From assembly GCF_003993775.1 (NCBI RefSeq), contig NZ_RJRZ01000016.1:20159-84158 (forward strand): a stretch of 64,000 nucleotides of DNA. The letters are read 5' to 3'. The translations under genes were made by a program, and so were the position numbers. Position 1 is the stretch's first letter. The number at the start of each line of letters is the position of its first letter. Positions 54,913-63,937 of the stretch are shown one piece after another. The notes beneath the pieces were generated by a model. The model was given only the letters and a program-made list of their open reading frames with translations. It was not told the origin of the DNA and did not search any database. Source of the stretch: Frigidibacter oleivorans. Its GTDB lineage: Bacteria > Pseudomonadota > Alphaproteobacteria > Rhodobacterales > Rhodobacteraceae.

Positions 54913-55836
54913 GTGCAGACCACTATCCGTTCACCGCTGAGCTTCCACGGGCTGGGATTGCATTCCGGTGCGCCGGTGCGGATGACGCTGCACCCCGCCG
55001 CCGCGAATTTCGGCATCTGGTTCCGCCGCACCGACCTCGACATCGCGGACCCGCTGATCCGGGCCTCGTGGGATGCGGTGGTGCCGTCGAAATTGTGCAC
55101 GCTGATCGCCAATGGCGCGGGGGCGACCGTTTCGACCATCGAACATATCATGGCGGCGCTGGCCGGCTGCGGCCTGCACAACGCGCTGATCGAGATCGAC
55201 GGGCCGGAAGTGCCGATCCTCGACGGATCCGCGGCGCCCTTCGTCGCGGGCATCATGGCGCGCGGCCTGCGCGAGTTGCAGGAACCGGTGCGGGCGCTGC
55301 GCATCCTGTCGGCGGTCGAGGTGAACGAGGGACCGGCGCTGGCGCGGCTGGAACCGGCGGGCGACGTGCTGGACATGCGCTTCGACATCGACTTCGCCGA
55401 TGCCGCCATCGGCCGGCAGGGCAAGAGCCTGACGCTCGCCAACGGCACCTTCGTGCGCGAACTGTCGGACAGCCGCACCTTCTGCCGCCAGTCCGACATC
55501 GAGGCGATGCGCCGCAACGGTCTGGCGCTCGGCGGGACCTACAGCAACGCCGTCGTTTTCGACGGCGCGCGCATCCTCAGCCCGGGCGGGCTGCGCCATG
55601 CGGATGAACCCGTGCGCCACAAGATGCTGGACGCGCTCGGCGATCTCGCGCTGGCGGGGATGCCGATCCTCGGCCGCTATGTCGGCCTGCGGGCCGGCCA
55701 CGCGCTGACCAACCGGCTGCTGCGGGCGCTGTTCCGCCAGCCCGAGGCCTTCCGCATCGTCGAACTGGGCGGCGCGGCCGAAGCGTTTCTGCCCGGCGCG
55801 GGGCTGACCCGTGCCGATCTGCCCGCCTGCGCCTGA
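54913..55836 (+). CDS. lpxC: UDP-3-O-acyl-N-acetylglucosamine deacetylase
   Basis: 307 residues from the GTG at 54913. LpxC makes the committed step of lipid A synthesis. Zinc ligands are H78 (STIEHIMAALAG), H236 and D240 (RHKMLDALGD), the general acid H263 (RAGHALTNRLL); these align with H79, H238, D242 and H265 of E. coli. The N-terminus TTIRSPLSFHGLGLHSG is typical. It has its own upstream region with an inverted repeat, after the ftsZ terminator. Confidence 0.97.
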   Translation: MQTTIRSPLSFHGLGLHSGAPVRMTLHPAAANFGIWFRRTDLDIADPLIRASWDAVVPSKLCTLIANGAGATVSTIEHIMAALAGCGLHNALIEIDGPEVPILDGSAAPFVAGIMARGLRELQEPVRALRILSAVEVNEGPALARLEPAGDVLDMRFDIDFADAAIGRQGKSLTLANGTFVRELSDSRTFCRQSDIEAMRRNGLALGGTYSNAVVFDGARILSPGGLRHADEPVRHKMLDALGDLALAGMPILGRYVGLRAGHALTNRLLRALFRQPEAFRIVELGGAAEAFLPGAGLTRADLPACA

Positions 55837-55868
55837 TCTTCGGACAACCGCAAGAAGAACCGCCGCCC

Positions 55869-55904
55869 AAACCGGCAGAAAGGCGTTTTGCGCCCCGGTT
55901 TTTT
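55869..55904 (+). terminator. Terminator after lpxC
   Basis: Outer stem AAACCGG / CCGGTTT, inner stem GGCG / CGCC around TTTTG, ending in six T. A good rho-independent terminator 33 bases past the lpxC stop. Confidence 0.75.
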
Positions 55905-56009
55905 CTGTGCTAGGACAGCCTCACTCCGGGCGCGCGGCCAGCGCCGCACCCCGGTAGAACGAGCCGAAAAGGCTGAAGGAACGTGACGCAGGAACGGGAT
56001 GGGCAGGGC

Positions 56010-56855
56010 ATGACGCGGCGGCGCAGGGCGGCAGGACTCGCGGCGGGAGTCGCGCTCGCGCTATCTCTGGCAGCCTGCGGCGGTCAGGGCCGGAACACGG
56101 AGATTCCGGTCGAACAGCTGACGGCCGAGCAGATCTACCAGAAGGCGGAATTCGAGCTGGAAAACAGCCGCCGGCCCGATGGCGCGGCCCAGCTGTTTTC
56201 GGAAATCGAGCGGCTGTACCCCTATTCCGAATGGGCCAAGCGCGCGCTGATCATGCAGGCTTTCGCCTATCACAAGGGCCGCGACTACGAAAACAGCCGC
56301 GCCGCCGCGCAACGCTACATCGACTTCTACCCGGCCGAAGAGGACGCGGCCTATGCGCAATATCTGCTGGCGCTGTCCTATTACGACCAGATCGACGATG
56401 TCGGCCGCGACCAGGGCCTGACCTTCCAGGCGCTGCAGGCGCTGCGCGTGGTGATCGAACAGTATCCCGACAGCGAATACGCCCGGTCGGCCATGCTGAA
56501 ATTCGACCTCGCCTTCGACCATCTGGCCGGCAAGGAGATGGAGATCGGCCGCTTCTACCTGAAGCGCGGCCACTATACCGCGGCCATCAACCGCTTCCGC
56601 GTGGTGGTGGAGCAGTTCCAGACCACAACCCACACGCCCGAGGCGCTGCACCGGCTGGTCGAGGCCTATCTGTCCCTGGGTCTGGTGAACGAGGCGCAGA
56701 CGGCGGGGGCGATCCTCGGCTACAACTTCCAGTCGACCGACTGGTACGAGGACAGCTATCGCCTGCTGACCGCGCGCGGCCTGAAGCCAGAAAGCAGCGG
56801 CGACAACTGGCTGTCCGCGGTCTACCGGCAGATGGTCCGGGGCGAATGGATGTGA
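56010..56855 (+). CDS. bamD: Outer membrane assembly lipoprotein BamD
   Basis: 281 residues from ATG 56010, giving a compact lipoprotein signal (MTRRRRAAGLAAGVALALSLAAC, lipidated Cys at 23). A GTG at 55983 with AAGGAAC upstream is an alternative start. The mature part has five tetratricopeptide-like repeats (for example AEQIYQKAEFELENSRRPDGAAQLFSEIERLYPYSEWAKRAL). BamD is the essential lipoprotein of the BAM complex that inserts beta-barrels. Followed by recN after 46 bases. Confidence 0.92.
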   Translation: MTRRRRAAGLAAGVALALSLAACGGQGRNTEIPVEQLTAEQIYQKAEFELENSRRPDGAAQLFSEIERLYPYSEWAKRALIMQAFAYHKGRDYENSRAAAQRYIDFYPAEEDAAYAQYLLALSYYDQIDDVGRDQGLTFQALQALRVVIEQYPDSEYARSAMLKFDLAFDHLAGKEMEIGRFYLKRGHYTAAINRFRVVVEQFQTTTHTPEALHRLVEAYLSLGLVNEAQTAGAILGYNFQSTDWYEDSYRLLTARGLKPESSGDNWLSAVYRQMVRGEWM

Positions 56856-56901
56856 TCCCGGATCGTCCGGGGCACTGCCCGCCAGCGAAGGACAAGCGGC
56901 G

Positions 56902-58551
56902 ATGCTGCGCAGCCTCGAGATCCGCGACCTTCTGATCATCGAGCGGCTGACGCTCGACTTCCATTCCGGGCTCAACGTGCTGACCGGCGAGACCGGGGCC
57001 GGCAAGTCGATCCTTCTCGACGCGCTCGGCTTCGTGCTGGGCTGGCGGGGGCGGGCCGATCTGGTCCGCACGGGCGCCGCGCAGGGCGAGGTCACCGCCG
57101 TCTTCGACCTGCCGCCGGGCCATCCGGCGCGTGCCGTGCTGGACGAGGCGGGGCTGGCGCCGGAGGACGAGCTGATCCTGCGGCGCATCAACGCCGCCGA
57201 CGGCCGCAAGACCGCCTTCGTCAACGACCGCCGCACCAGTGGCGAGGTGCTGCGGGCGCTGTCGGAGACGCTGGTGGAACTGCACGGCCAGCATGACGAC
57301 CGCGGCCTTCTGGACCCGCGCGGCCATCGCGCGCTGCTGGATGCCTTTGCCGGGGTGGATGCGCTGCGCGCCGAGACCCGCGCCGCCTGGTTCCGATTGG
57401 CCGCGGCGCGCAAGGCGCTGGATGCCGCCCGGACCGCGCTGGAGACGGCGCGGGGCGAGGAGGAGTTCCTGCGCCATGCCACCGCCGAACTCGACAGGCT
57501 GGATCCGCAGCCCGGCGAGGAGGCGGAACTCGACACCCGCCGGCGGTCGAGGCAGGGCGCGGCCCGCATTCGCGAGGATGTGGCCCGGGCGCTGGCCGCG
57601 CTCGGCCCCGAGGGTGCAGAGGGGATGATGGCCGACGCCGCGCGCTGGATCGACGGCGCGGCAGACCGGGCCGAGGGGCGGCTGGAGGCGCCGGCGGCGG
57701 CGCTGAACCGGGCGATGATCGAACTGGCCGAGGCGGCGCAGGGCGTCGAACAGGCGCTGGAGGCGCTGGATTTCGATCCGCGCGTGTTGGAGGCCGCCGA
57801 AGAGCGGCTGTTCGCGATCCGGGCGCTGGCGCGCAAGCATGGCGTGGCGGCGGATGAACTCGGCACGCTCGCCGCCGATCTGCGCGCCCGGCTGGCGGGG
57901 ATCGACGGCGGCGCGGGCAACCTGCGCGCGTTGCAGACAGCGCTGGAGGCGGCCGAGGCCGATTACGACCGGGCAGCGGCGGCGCTGAGCGCGGCGCGGG
58001 CCGAGGCGGCGGGCCGGCTCGACGCGGCGATGGCGGGCGAACTGGCACCGCTGAAGATGGAACGCGCGCTGTTCCGCACCGATGTCGGCCCCGGCGAGCC
58101 GGGACCGGAGGGGCGCGACGCGGTGTCCTTCACCGTGGCCACCAACCCCGGCGCGCCGGCCGGGCCGCTGAACCGCATCGCCTCGGGCGGGGAACTGTCG
58201 CGGTTCCTGCTGGCGCTGAAGGTCTGCCTTGCCCGCGGGTCCGACACGCTGACGATGATCTTCGACGAGATCGACCGCGGCGTCGGCGGGGCGACGGCCG
58301 ATGCGGTGGGCCGGCGGCTCGCGCGGCTGGCCGAGGGCGCGCAGGTGCTGGTCGTCACCCATTCGCCGCAGGTCGCGGCGCAGGGGGCGCAGCACTGGCG
58401 GGTGGAAAAGCGGGTCGCGGACGGCATGACCACCTCGACCGTGACCGCGCTGGATGCGGGCGCGCGGGTCGATGAACTGGCGCGGATGCTGGCCGGCGAG
58501 AGCGTGACCGAAGCCGCGCGCGAGGCGGCGCGGGCGCTGCTGGCGGGGTAG
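56902..58551 (+). CDS. recN: DNA repair ATPase RecN
   Basis: 549 residues, SMC-like. N-terminal Walker A GETGAGKS (29-36), a central coiled coil (~150-400, Ala/Arg/Glu-rich with EAAEERLFAIRALARKHG), and a C-terminal signature LNRIASGGELSRFLLALK with Walker B LTMIFDEIDRGVGG (~448-461). RecN helps repair double-strand breaks. The bamD-recN order is common in Rhodobacteraceae. Convergent with the SnoaL-like gene, two bases apart. Confidence 0.95.
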   Translation: MLRSLEIRDLLIIERLTLDFHSGLNVLTGETGAGKSILLDALGFVLGWRGRADLVRTGAAQGEVTAVFDLPPGHPARAVLDEAGLAPEDELILRRINAADGRKTAFVNDRRTSGEVLRALSETLVELHGQHDDRGLLDPRGHRALLDAFAGVDALRAETRAAWFRLAAARKALDAARTALETARGEEEFLRHATAELDRLDPQPGEEAELDTRRRSRQGAARIREDVARALAALGPEGAEGMMADAARWIDGAADRAEGRLEAPAAALNRAMIELAEAAQGVEQALEALDFDPRVLEAAEERLFAIRALARKHGVAADELGTLAADLRARLAGIDGGAGNLRALQTALEAAEADYDRAAAALSAARAEAAGRLDAAMAGELAPLKMERALFRTDVGPGEPGPEGRDAVSFTVATNPGAPAGPLNRIASGGELSRFLLALKVCLARGSDTLTMIFDEIDRGVGGATADAVGRRLARLAEGAQVLVVTHSPQVAAQGAQHWRVEKRVADGMTTSTVTALDAGARVDELARMLAGESVTEAAREAARALLAG

Positions 58552-58553
58552 GG

Positions 58554-58943
58554 TCAGCTTTCGATGCAGAAGCTGGCCGAGGCGATTTCCCATCCCTCCG
58601 GCCCCGGCTGCAGCGCCGCCGACAGCACGGTGCCGATCCGCCCCGCGTCCTGCCCATCCTCCGTCCGCACCCCCGACAGCACGAACCGCTGCATGAGCAC
58701 CGCCCCGTCCTGGCCGAGCGCGCGCAGCTTGGTCCGGCCGGTCACCAGCCGGGCGCGCAGGAAGGCGCCGGCCAGTTCGCCCGCGAGGATGGCGGCGATG
58801 GCGGCCCGCCCCTCGGCCCAGGCTCCGGTCAGGGTCAGAAGATCGGCATCCTCGGCAAAGAGTGCTGCGATCGCCTCGGCATCGCGCGCCCCCCAGGCGG
58901 CGGCGAAGACGCGGGGCAGGGTGTCGGGCGCGGGCAGGCTCAT
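58554..58943 (-). CDS. SnoaL-like/SgcJ-EcaC family small protein
   Basis: 129 residues. A cone-shaped NTF2-like fold is indicated by FAAAWGARDAEAIAALFAEDADLLTLTGAWAEGRAAIAAIL and the following strands (RFVLSGVRTEDGQ). Family members include polyketide cyclases and proteins of unknown function. It overlaps the FAD-dependent dehydrogenase gene by ATGA, so the two are co-translated. Function cannot be stated from the sequence. Confidence 0.82.
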   Translation of the reverse strand: MSLPAPDTLPRVFAAAWGARDAEAIAALFAEDADLLTLTGAWAEGRAAIAAILAGELAGAFLRARLVTGRTKLRALGQDGAVLMQRFVLSGVRTEDGQDAGRIGTVLSAALQPGPEGWEIASASFCIES

Positions 58944-60409
58944 GCGCGGGTCTCCCGCAGGAGGGCATCGCTGTCCGGACCGGGCACCACCTTGCCCGGG
59001 TTGAGGATCCCGGCCGGGTCCAGCGCCGCCTTGATCGCGCCCATGACCTGCCAGGCCGGGCCGTGTTCATCGGCCATCAGGTGCCGCTTGCCCATGCCCA
59101 CCCCGTGTTCGCCGGTCATGGTGCCGCCCAGGCGATGCGCCCGCGCGGCCATGCGGGCGGCGACCCATTTCGCCTTCTGCACCTCGTCGGGGCTGTTCGG
59201 ATCGACCAGCAGCAGGGCGTGGAAGTTGCCGTCGCCGACATGGCCGATGATCGGGCCGACCAGCCCCTGCGCAGCGATGTCGGCGCGGGTTTCCGCCACC
59301 GCCTCGGCCAGGCGCGAGATCGGAACGCAGATGTCGGTGACGACGCCCATCGCCCCGGGGCGCAGCCCGAGGCAGGCGTGATAGGCGCCATGGCGCATCT
59401 TCCACAGGCGGTTGCGGTCCTCGGGCCGGTCGGCCCAGGTGAAATGCGCCCCGCCCATTTCCGCCACGATCTCGCCGAAGCGTTCGGCCTGTTCCTTGAC
59501 GCCCGCGGGCGTGCCGTGGAATTCGACCATCAGATGCGGCAGTTCCGGCATGTCGGCGCCCGAACCGGCGTTGAAGGCCGCGGCCACGTCTTCGTCGAGA
59601 AACTCGATCCGCGCCACCGGAATGCCCATCTGGATCGTGGCGATGACCGTCTCGACCGCGCGGGCGAAGTCGTGGAAGGCGCAGGTGGCGGCGCTGATCG
59701 CCTCGGGCTGGCCGTGCAGGCGCAGGGTCAGTTCCGTGACGATGCCGAGCGTGCCCTCGGACCCGACGAAGAGCCCGGTCAGGTCGTATCCGGCCGAGGA
59801 TTTGCGCGCCCGGCTGCCGGTGCGGATCACGCGGCCGTCGGCCAGCACGGCCTCGGTCGCCAGCACATTGTCGCGCATCGTGCCATAGCGGACGGCGGTG
59901 GTGCCGCTGGCGCGCGTCGCGGCCATGCCCCCCAGCGTCGCATTGGCGCCCGGGTCGATGGGAAAGAACAGGCCGGTGTCGCGCAACTGCGCGTTCAGCG
60001 CCTCGCGGGTGATGCCGGGCTGGACGACGACCAGCATGTCTTCGGGATGGACCTCCAGCACCTTGTCCATCCGGGTCATGTCGAGCGACAGGCCGCCCTC
60101 CACCGCCAGCGCATGGCCTTCCAGCGAGGTGCCCGCGGCCCAGGCGGTGACCGGCAGCGCGTGCGCCGCGCAGATGGCGATGATCCGCGACACCTCGGCG
60201 GTGGTTTCGGGCCACGCGACCGCCTCGGGCAGGATCGGCGGGAAATAGCTTTCGTTCCGGCCGTGCTGGCCGCGGTCGCCCGCTGCCCGGCTGAACCGGT
60301 CGCCCAGAAGATTCGCCAGCGCCGCGAAGGCGGCGGTCCGGTTGGGGACCCGGTCGGGGGCGGCCATGTCGGCGGCGGTGGCGGATGGGGCGTCGCTGGG
60401 CTCGGTCAT
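58940..60409 (-). CDS. FAD-linked D-2-hydroxyacid (D-lactate) dehydrogenase
   Basis: 489 residues from ATG 60409 (GGAGGA four bases upstream). FAD-binding PCMH domain: WAAGTSLEGHAL, FFPIDPGANATLGGMAATRASGTTAVRYG; C-terminal cap with GHVGDGNFHALL (~388-399), the metal-site histidines and TMTGEHGVGMGK (~431-442). The set matches the GlcD/DLD family (glycolate, D-lactate or D-2-hydroxyglutarate oxidation, electrons to the respiratory chain). D-lactate is the commonest substrate of this branch. Overlaps the SnoaL-like gene. Confidence 0.9.
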   Translation of the reverse strand: MTEPSDAPSATAADMAAPDRVPNRTAAFAALANLLGDRFSRAAGDRGQHGRNESYFPPILPEAVAWPETTAEVSRIIAICAAHALPVTAWAAGTSLEGHALAVEGGLSLDMTRMDKVLEVHPEDMLVVVQPGITREALNAQLRDTGLFFPIDPGANATLGGMAATRASGTTAVRYGTMRDNVLATEAVLADGRVIRTGSRARKSSAGYDLTGLFVGSEGTLGIVTELTLRLHGQPEAISAATCAFHDFARAVETVIATIQMGIPVARIEFLDEDVAAAFNAGSGADMPELPHLMVEFHGTPAGVKEQAERFGEIVAEMGGAHFTWADRPEDRNRLWKMRHGAYHACLGLRPGAMGVVTDICVPISRLAEAVAETRADIAAQGLVGPIIGHVGDGNFHALLLVDPNSPDEVQKAKWVAARMAARAHRLGGTMTGEHGVGMGKRHLMADEHGPAWQVMGAIKAALDPAGILNPGKVVPGPDSDALLRETRA

Positions 60410-60567
60410 CGGGTCCTCCATTCGGCCGGACCCTACGCCGCGGCCGGGCGCCGCGAAAGCCCCCCTGCGGCCGCGGGGCCGGGGCTGAGCGTGTCGCGGC
60501 CGACCCTTGCGGAGGCTGGACCTTTCCCGCCGCCCTGCCTAGCCTCGCCCCCGAAGGAGAGCCCGCC

Positions 60568-62595
60568 ATGACCGACCCGAGCCGCCCCAACCCGCTGCTG
60601 ACCGAATGGACGGGGCCCTTTGCCCTGCCGCCCTTCGACGCGATCCGCGACGAGGATTTCGCCCCGGCCTTCGACAGCGGGCTGGCCGAGGCGCGGGCGC
60701 GGATCGCCGCCATCGCCGCCGACCCGGCGCCGCCCGATTTCGCCAATACCGTGGCGGCGCTGGAACTGGCGGAGGCAACACTCGACCGGGTGGCGGGGGT
60801 GTTCTACAACCTCGCCGGCGCCGACAGCACCCCGGCGCGCGAGGCCTTGCAGCGCGATCTGGCGCCGAAGATGGCGGCCTTCTCGACCGAGGTGATGATG
60901 AACGCCGCGCTCTTCGCGCGGATCGAGGATCTGTGGCAGCGGCGCGACGCGCTGGACCTCGACCCCGAGCAGTTGCGGGTGCTGGAACTGTATCGCCGGA
61001 TGTTCCTGCGGGCGGGGGCGCGGCTGGAAGGCGCGGCGCGCGACCGGATGGCCGCGGTGAAGGAGCGGCTGGCGGTGCTGTCCACCCGGTTCAGCCAGAA
61101 CCTGCTGGCGGACGAGCGCGACTGGTGGATGCCGCTGTCCGAGGCCGATCTGGAGGGGCTGCCGGATTTCGTGGTCGCCACCGCCCGGGCCGCGGCGGCG
61201 GACCGCGGCCAGCCGGGCGCGGTGCTGACGCTGAACCGTTCGCTGATCGTGCCCTTCCTGCAATTCTCGCCGCGCCGCGACCTGCGCGAGACCGCCTATG
61301 AGGCCTGGACCGCGCGCGGCGCCAATGGCGGCGACACCGACAACCGCGCCATCGCGGCCGAGATCCTCGCCCTGCGGTCGGAACGGGCGCAGCTTCTGGG
61401 TCATGCGAGCTTTGCCGCCTTCAAGCTGGAACCCGAGATGGCGGGCAGTCCCGACCGGGTGCGCGACCTGCTGATGCGGGTCTGGAGGCCCGCCCGCGCC
61501 AGGGCCGAGGCCGATGCCCGGGTGCTGGAGGCAATGATGCATGAAGACGGCGTCAACGGCCGGCTGGAACCGTGGGACTGGCGCTATTATTCGGAACGGC
61601 GGCGCAAGGCCGAGCATGACCTCGACGAGGCGGCGCTGAAGCCCTATCTGCCGCTGTCCGCGATGATCGAGGCGGCCTTCGACGTGGCGCAGCGGCTGTT
61701 CGGGCTGTCCTTCCAGCCGCTGGACGTGCCGCTTTACCACCCCGACGCGCGGGCGTGGGAGGTGACGCGCGACGGCCGGCACATGGCGGTGTTCATCGGC
61801 GACTATTTCGCCCGGTCCTCGAAACGGTCGGGCGCCTGGTGTTCGGCCTTCCGCAGCCAGCGCAAGCTGGGCGAGGAGGTTCGGCCCGTCGTGGTCAATG
61901 TCTGCAACTTCGCCAAGGGCGACCCGGCACTGCTGTCCTGGGACGATGCGCGGACGCTTTTTCACGAATTCGGCCATGCGCTGCATCAGATGCTGTCGGA
62001 TGTGACCCATCCTTTCATTTCCGGAACATCCGTGGCGCGCGACTTCGTCGAACTGCCGAGCCAGCTGTTCGAGCACTGGCTGGAGGTGCCCGAGGTGCTG
62101 GACCGCCATGCCCGCCACTGGCAGACCGGCGCGCCGATGCCGGCGGATCTGCGTGACCGGCTGGTGGCGGCGGCGACCTATGACCAGGGCTTCGCCACGG
62201 TCGAATATGTCGCCTCGGCGCTGGTCGACCTCGCCTTCCACGAGGGCGCGCCGCCCGAAGATCCGATGGCGCGGCAGGCCGAGGTTCTGGCCGGGATCGG
62301 CATGCCGCACGCCATCCGCATGCGCCACGCCACCCCGCATTTCGGCCATGTCTTTTCCGGCGACGGCTATTCCGCGGGCTATTACAGCTACATGTGGTCC
62401 GAAGTGATGGATGCCGACGCCTTCGCCGCCTTCGAGGAGACGGGCGACGCCTTCGACCCGGCCACGGCGGAACGGCTGGAACGCTTCATCCTGTCGGCCG
62501 GCGGCTCGCGCGAGGCCGAGGCGCTGTACCGCGACTTCCGCGGCCGGATGCCGGGGGTCGAGGCGCTGCTGAAGGGGCGGGGGCTGCTCGCGTAG
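60568..62595 (+). CDS. M3-family zinc metallopeptidase (Dcp/OpdA-like)
   Basis: 675 residues from ATG 60568 (aaggaga upstream). The zinc motif HEFGH starts at H466 (TLFHEFGHALHQMLSDV), with the third ligand glutamate in SQLFEHWLE. The N-terminus PNPLLTEWTGPFALPPFDAIRDEDFAPAFDSGLAEAR matches the oligopeptidase A/dipeptidyl carboxypeptidase branch. No signal peptide, so it is cytoplasmic and digests peptides. It is the last gene with typical base composition; the AT-rich segment starts right after its stop. Confidence 0.94.
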   Translation: MTDPSRPNPLLTEWTGPFALPPFDAIRDEDFAPAFDSGLAEARARIAAIAADPAPPDFANTVAALELAEATLDRVAGVFYNLAGADSTPAREALQRDLAPKMAAFSTEVMMNAALFARIEDLWQRRDALDLDPEQLRVLELYRRMFLRAGARLEGAARDRMAAVKERLAVLSTRFSQNLLADERDWWMPLSEADLEGLPDFVVATARAAAADRGQPGAVLTLNRSLIVPFLQFSPRRDLRETAYEAWTARGANGGDTDNRAIAAEILALRSERAQLLGHASFAAFKLEPEMAGSPDRVRDLLMRVWRPARARAEADARVLEAMMHEDGVNGRLEPWDWRYYSERRRKAEHDLDEAALKPYLPLSAMIEAAFDVAQRLFGLSFQPLDVPLYHPDARAWEVTRDGRHMAVFIGDYFARSSKRSGAWCSAFRSQRKLGEEVRPVVVNVCNFAKGDPALLSWDDARTLFHEFGHALHQMLSDVTHPFISGTSVARDFVELPSQLFEHWLEVPEVLDRHARHWQTGAPMPADLRDRLVAAATYDQGFATVEYVASALVDLAFHEGAPPEDPMARQAEVLAGIGMPHAIRMRHATPHFGHVFSGDGYSAGYYSYMWSEVMDADAFAAFEETGDAFDPATAERLERFILSAGGSREAEALYRDFRGRMPGVEALLKGRGLLA

Positions 62596-62713
62596 GGCAG
62601 GCTCGCAAAAAAGAGATCGTACTAACATCCCTGATTCCGACGTCTCACAAGCCAGGCGCGAAGGACATACGCCCTGCCGAACCTGATGAGACACCAAGGT
62701 AGTGAGCACCAGA

Positions 62714-62995
62714 ATGGATATCATTGATCTAGAAAACTGGCTTAAATCAAGGTGCAATGGTGACTGGGAGCATCAAGGCAGTATTTCGATAGAATCGACA
62801 GACAACCCAGGTTGGCACATTAAGGTTGATTTTGACACAGAAGAGATTTCTGACGATCATTTCGTATTGGCAAAGAGTATTTATAGGTCGGAGGCTGATT
62901 ACGTATTTTTCAAATATGACAGGAAAGAAAACACTCTTGAGATATCATGTGGAGTGCATAATCTAACGGAAGCATTAACGTTTCTCCTCGTATGA
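62714..62995 (+). CDS. Imm53-type immunity protein
   Basis: 93 residues from ATG 62714; a GTG 12 bases upstream is an alternative. IDLENWLKSRCNGDWEH and ISIESTDNPGWHIKVDFD match the conserved parts of Imm53, an immunity protein family of polymorphic toxin systems, whose typical form reads W...QCDGDWEH...ETLDNPGW. It would bind and neutralise a toxin C-terminal domain of the same strain or its relatives. No toxin gene is present in the window. The gene is clearly AT-richer than the preceding 62 kb, a sign of transfer. Confidence 0.82.
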   Translation: MDIIDLENWLKSRCNGDWEHQGSISIESTDNPGWHIKVDFDTEEISDDHFVLAKSIYRSEADYVFFKYDRKENTLEISCGVHNLTEALTFLLV

Positions 62996-63191
62996 ATTTG
63001 AAATTGACGGCAGAAATACGTTTGTAAATTTTGCTATTTGCGTAGCGGCCTCTCGCCAAAACATGAAGGGAGAAAATCTGTTGGGGAGGCACAGCTATGC
63101 AGATCGCTACAACTCAACCTATGGCCAAGCTGACATAAACACAAAATCCAACAGGGCATATAACTTCAGTGCGTGGGGGGCCTGCGAATGA
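62992..63191 (+). pseudogene. Probable frameshifted gene between Imm53 and the orphan protein
   Basis: An ATG at 62992 overlaps the imm53 stop (ATGA), but its frame stops after 11 codons. Another frame is open from 62979 to 63191 and reads EIDGRNTFVNFAICVAASRQ, then ENLLGRHSYADRYNSTYGQ and AYNFSAWGACE; its stop TGA overlaps the next ATG (63188). Start and stop overlaps on both sides suggest one gene broken by a frameshift within the first ten codons. A shorter intact ORF of 42 codons could start at ATG 63063. I recognise no family. Confidence 0.4.
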
Positions 63192-63691
63192 AAAAGTACT
63201 ATGCCTCAGTTTCCGCACTGATAGCATTGATTGCTTTCGCCTTCGTGACGCCGGCCGCGTGGGAATTTTATCTATGGACGACCTTTCCCGAATCTGCGGC
63301 TGATCGGCTGAGAGTTATAGAGGCTAATTCGGATCTTGGACGGGGATGCAGTGGGAAGATTTTCAAAACTGTAAAACAAGCTGATTCAGAGACAAAGGCT
63401 TGCTTCTTAAGTGCCGTCAAAGATCAAGAGATTCTAGACGAAAGGACGGCTGGGGCAGAGTCGATCACGATAACCTATCGATGCAGCGCAGGCGAGACCG
63501 CTGGAGAAATTGTATACACCTTTTACTCGACAACTGAGCGATATGTCTGCGCCTACACAGTAACGGGCGCACAAGCGAGCATTCCCAGATTTAAACTTGG
63601 TGATATGGCAGGATTTTCAACGCAGCCCCGCATACTAACAAAGCTTCTGATAAGAAGCTCTCAGTATGTGAGAACGACCCTCCCTCGTTGA
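63188..63691 (+). CDS. Orphan membrane-anchored or secreted protein
   Basis: 167 residues from ATG 63188 (GGGGGG eight bases upstream). One hydrophobic segment near the N-terminus (SVSALIALIAFAFVTPAAWEFYL) acts as a membrane anchor or signal peptide. The rest is outside the membrane and contains four cysteines (RGCSGK, KACFL, YRCSAG, YVCAY) that may form two disulfides. No family recognised. The ATG overlaps the stop of the preceding broken frame. Position next to an Imm53 gene suggests it could be another immunity-related or island passenger gene; this is inference. Confidence 0.6.
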   Translation: MKKYYASVSALIALIAFAFVTPAAWEFYLWTTFPESAADRLRVIEANSDLGRGCSGKIFKTVKQADSETKACFLSAVKDQEILDERTAGAESITITYRCSAGETAGEIVYTFYSTTERYVCAYTVTGAQASIPRFKLGDMAGFSTQPRILTKLLIRSSQYVRTTLPR

Positions 63692-63713
63692 CTTCGCCGA
63701 GACGAGTTCTGTC

Positions 63714-63826
63714 ACCTCTCGATGCGCGCCATCTGCGCGTCCGTCAGCCAGAAGATTGCTCATGTCACCGCTCGCTTTTCGAGCAGTGAATCAGAAGCTT
63801 AGAGCCCCATCAAATGGGTCCTGACC
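63714..63826 (-). mobile_element. IS5-family insertion sequence remnant
   Basis: The minus strand starts with GGTCAGGACCCATTTGATGG (63826-63807), an IS5-type terminal region, then an ATG at 63763. From it the reading MSNLLADGRADGAHRE becomes MSNL-WLTDAQMARIER after adding two bases near codon 4, close to the usual IS5 transposase start. It then leaves the transposase sequence. So only ~110 bases of the 5' end remain, frameshifted and truncated. The unrelated gene at 63188-63691 ends 22 bases away. Confidence 0.5.
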
Positions 63827-63937
63827 TTAATTCCGATGAAACTCAAATTCTACATACTAAGAAGAAAGAACTGGTGCTGTGACCCCCGATCACTCGTCCA
63901 TCTGATGCTAGAGTCCGGCCCAAGGAAAGGACCGGAC

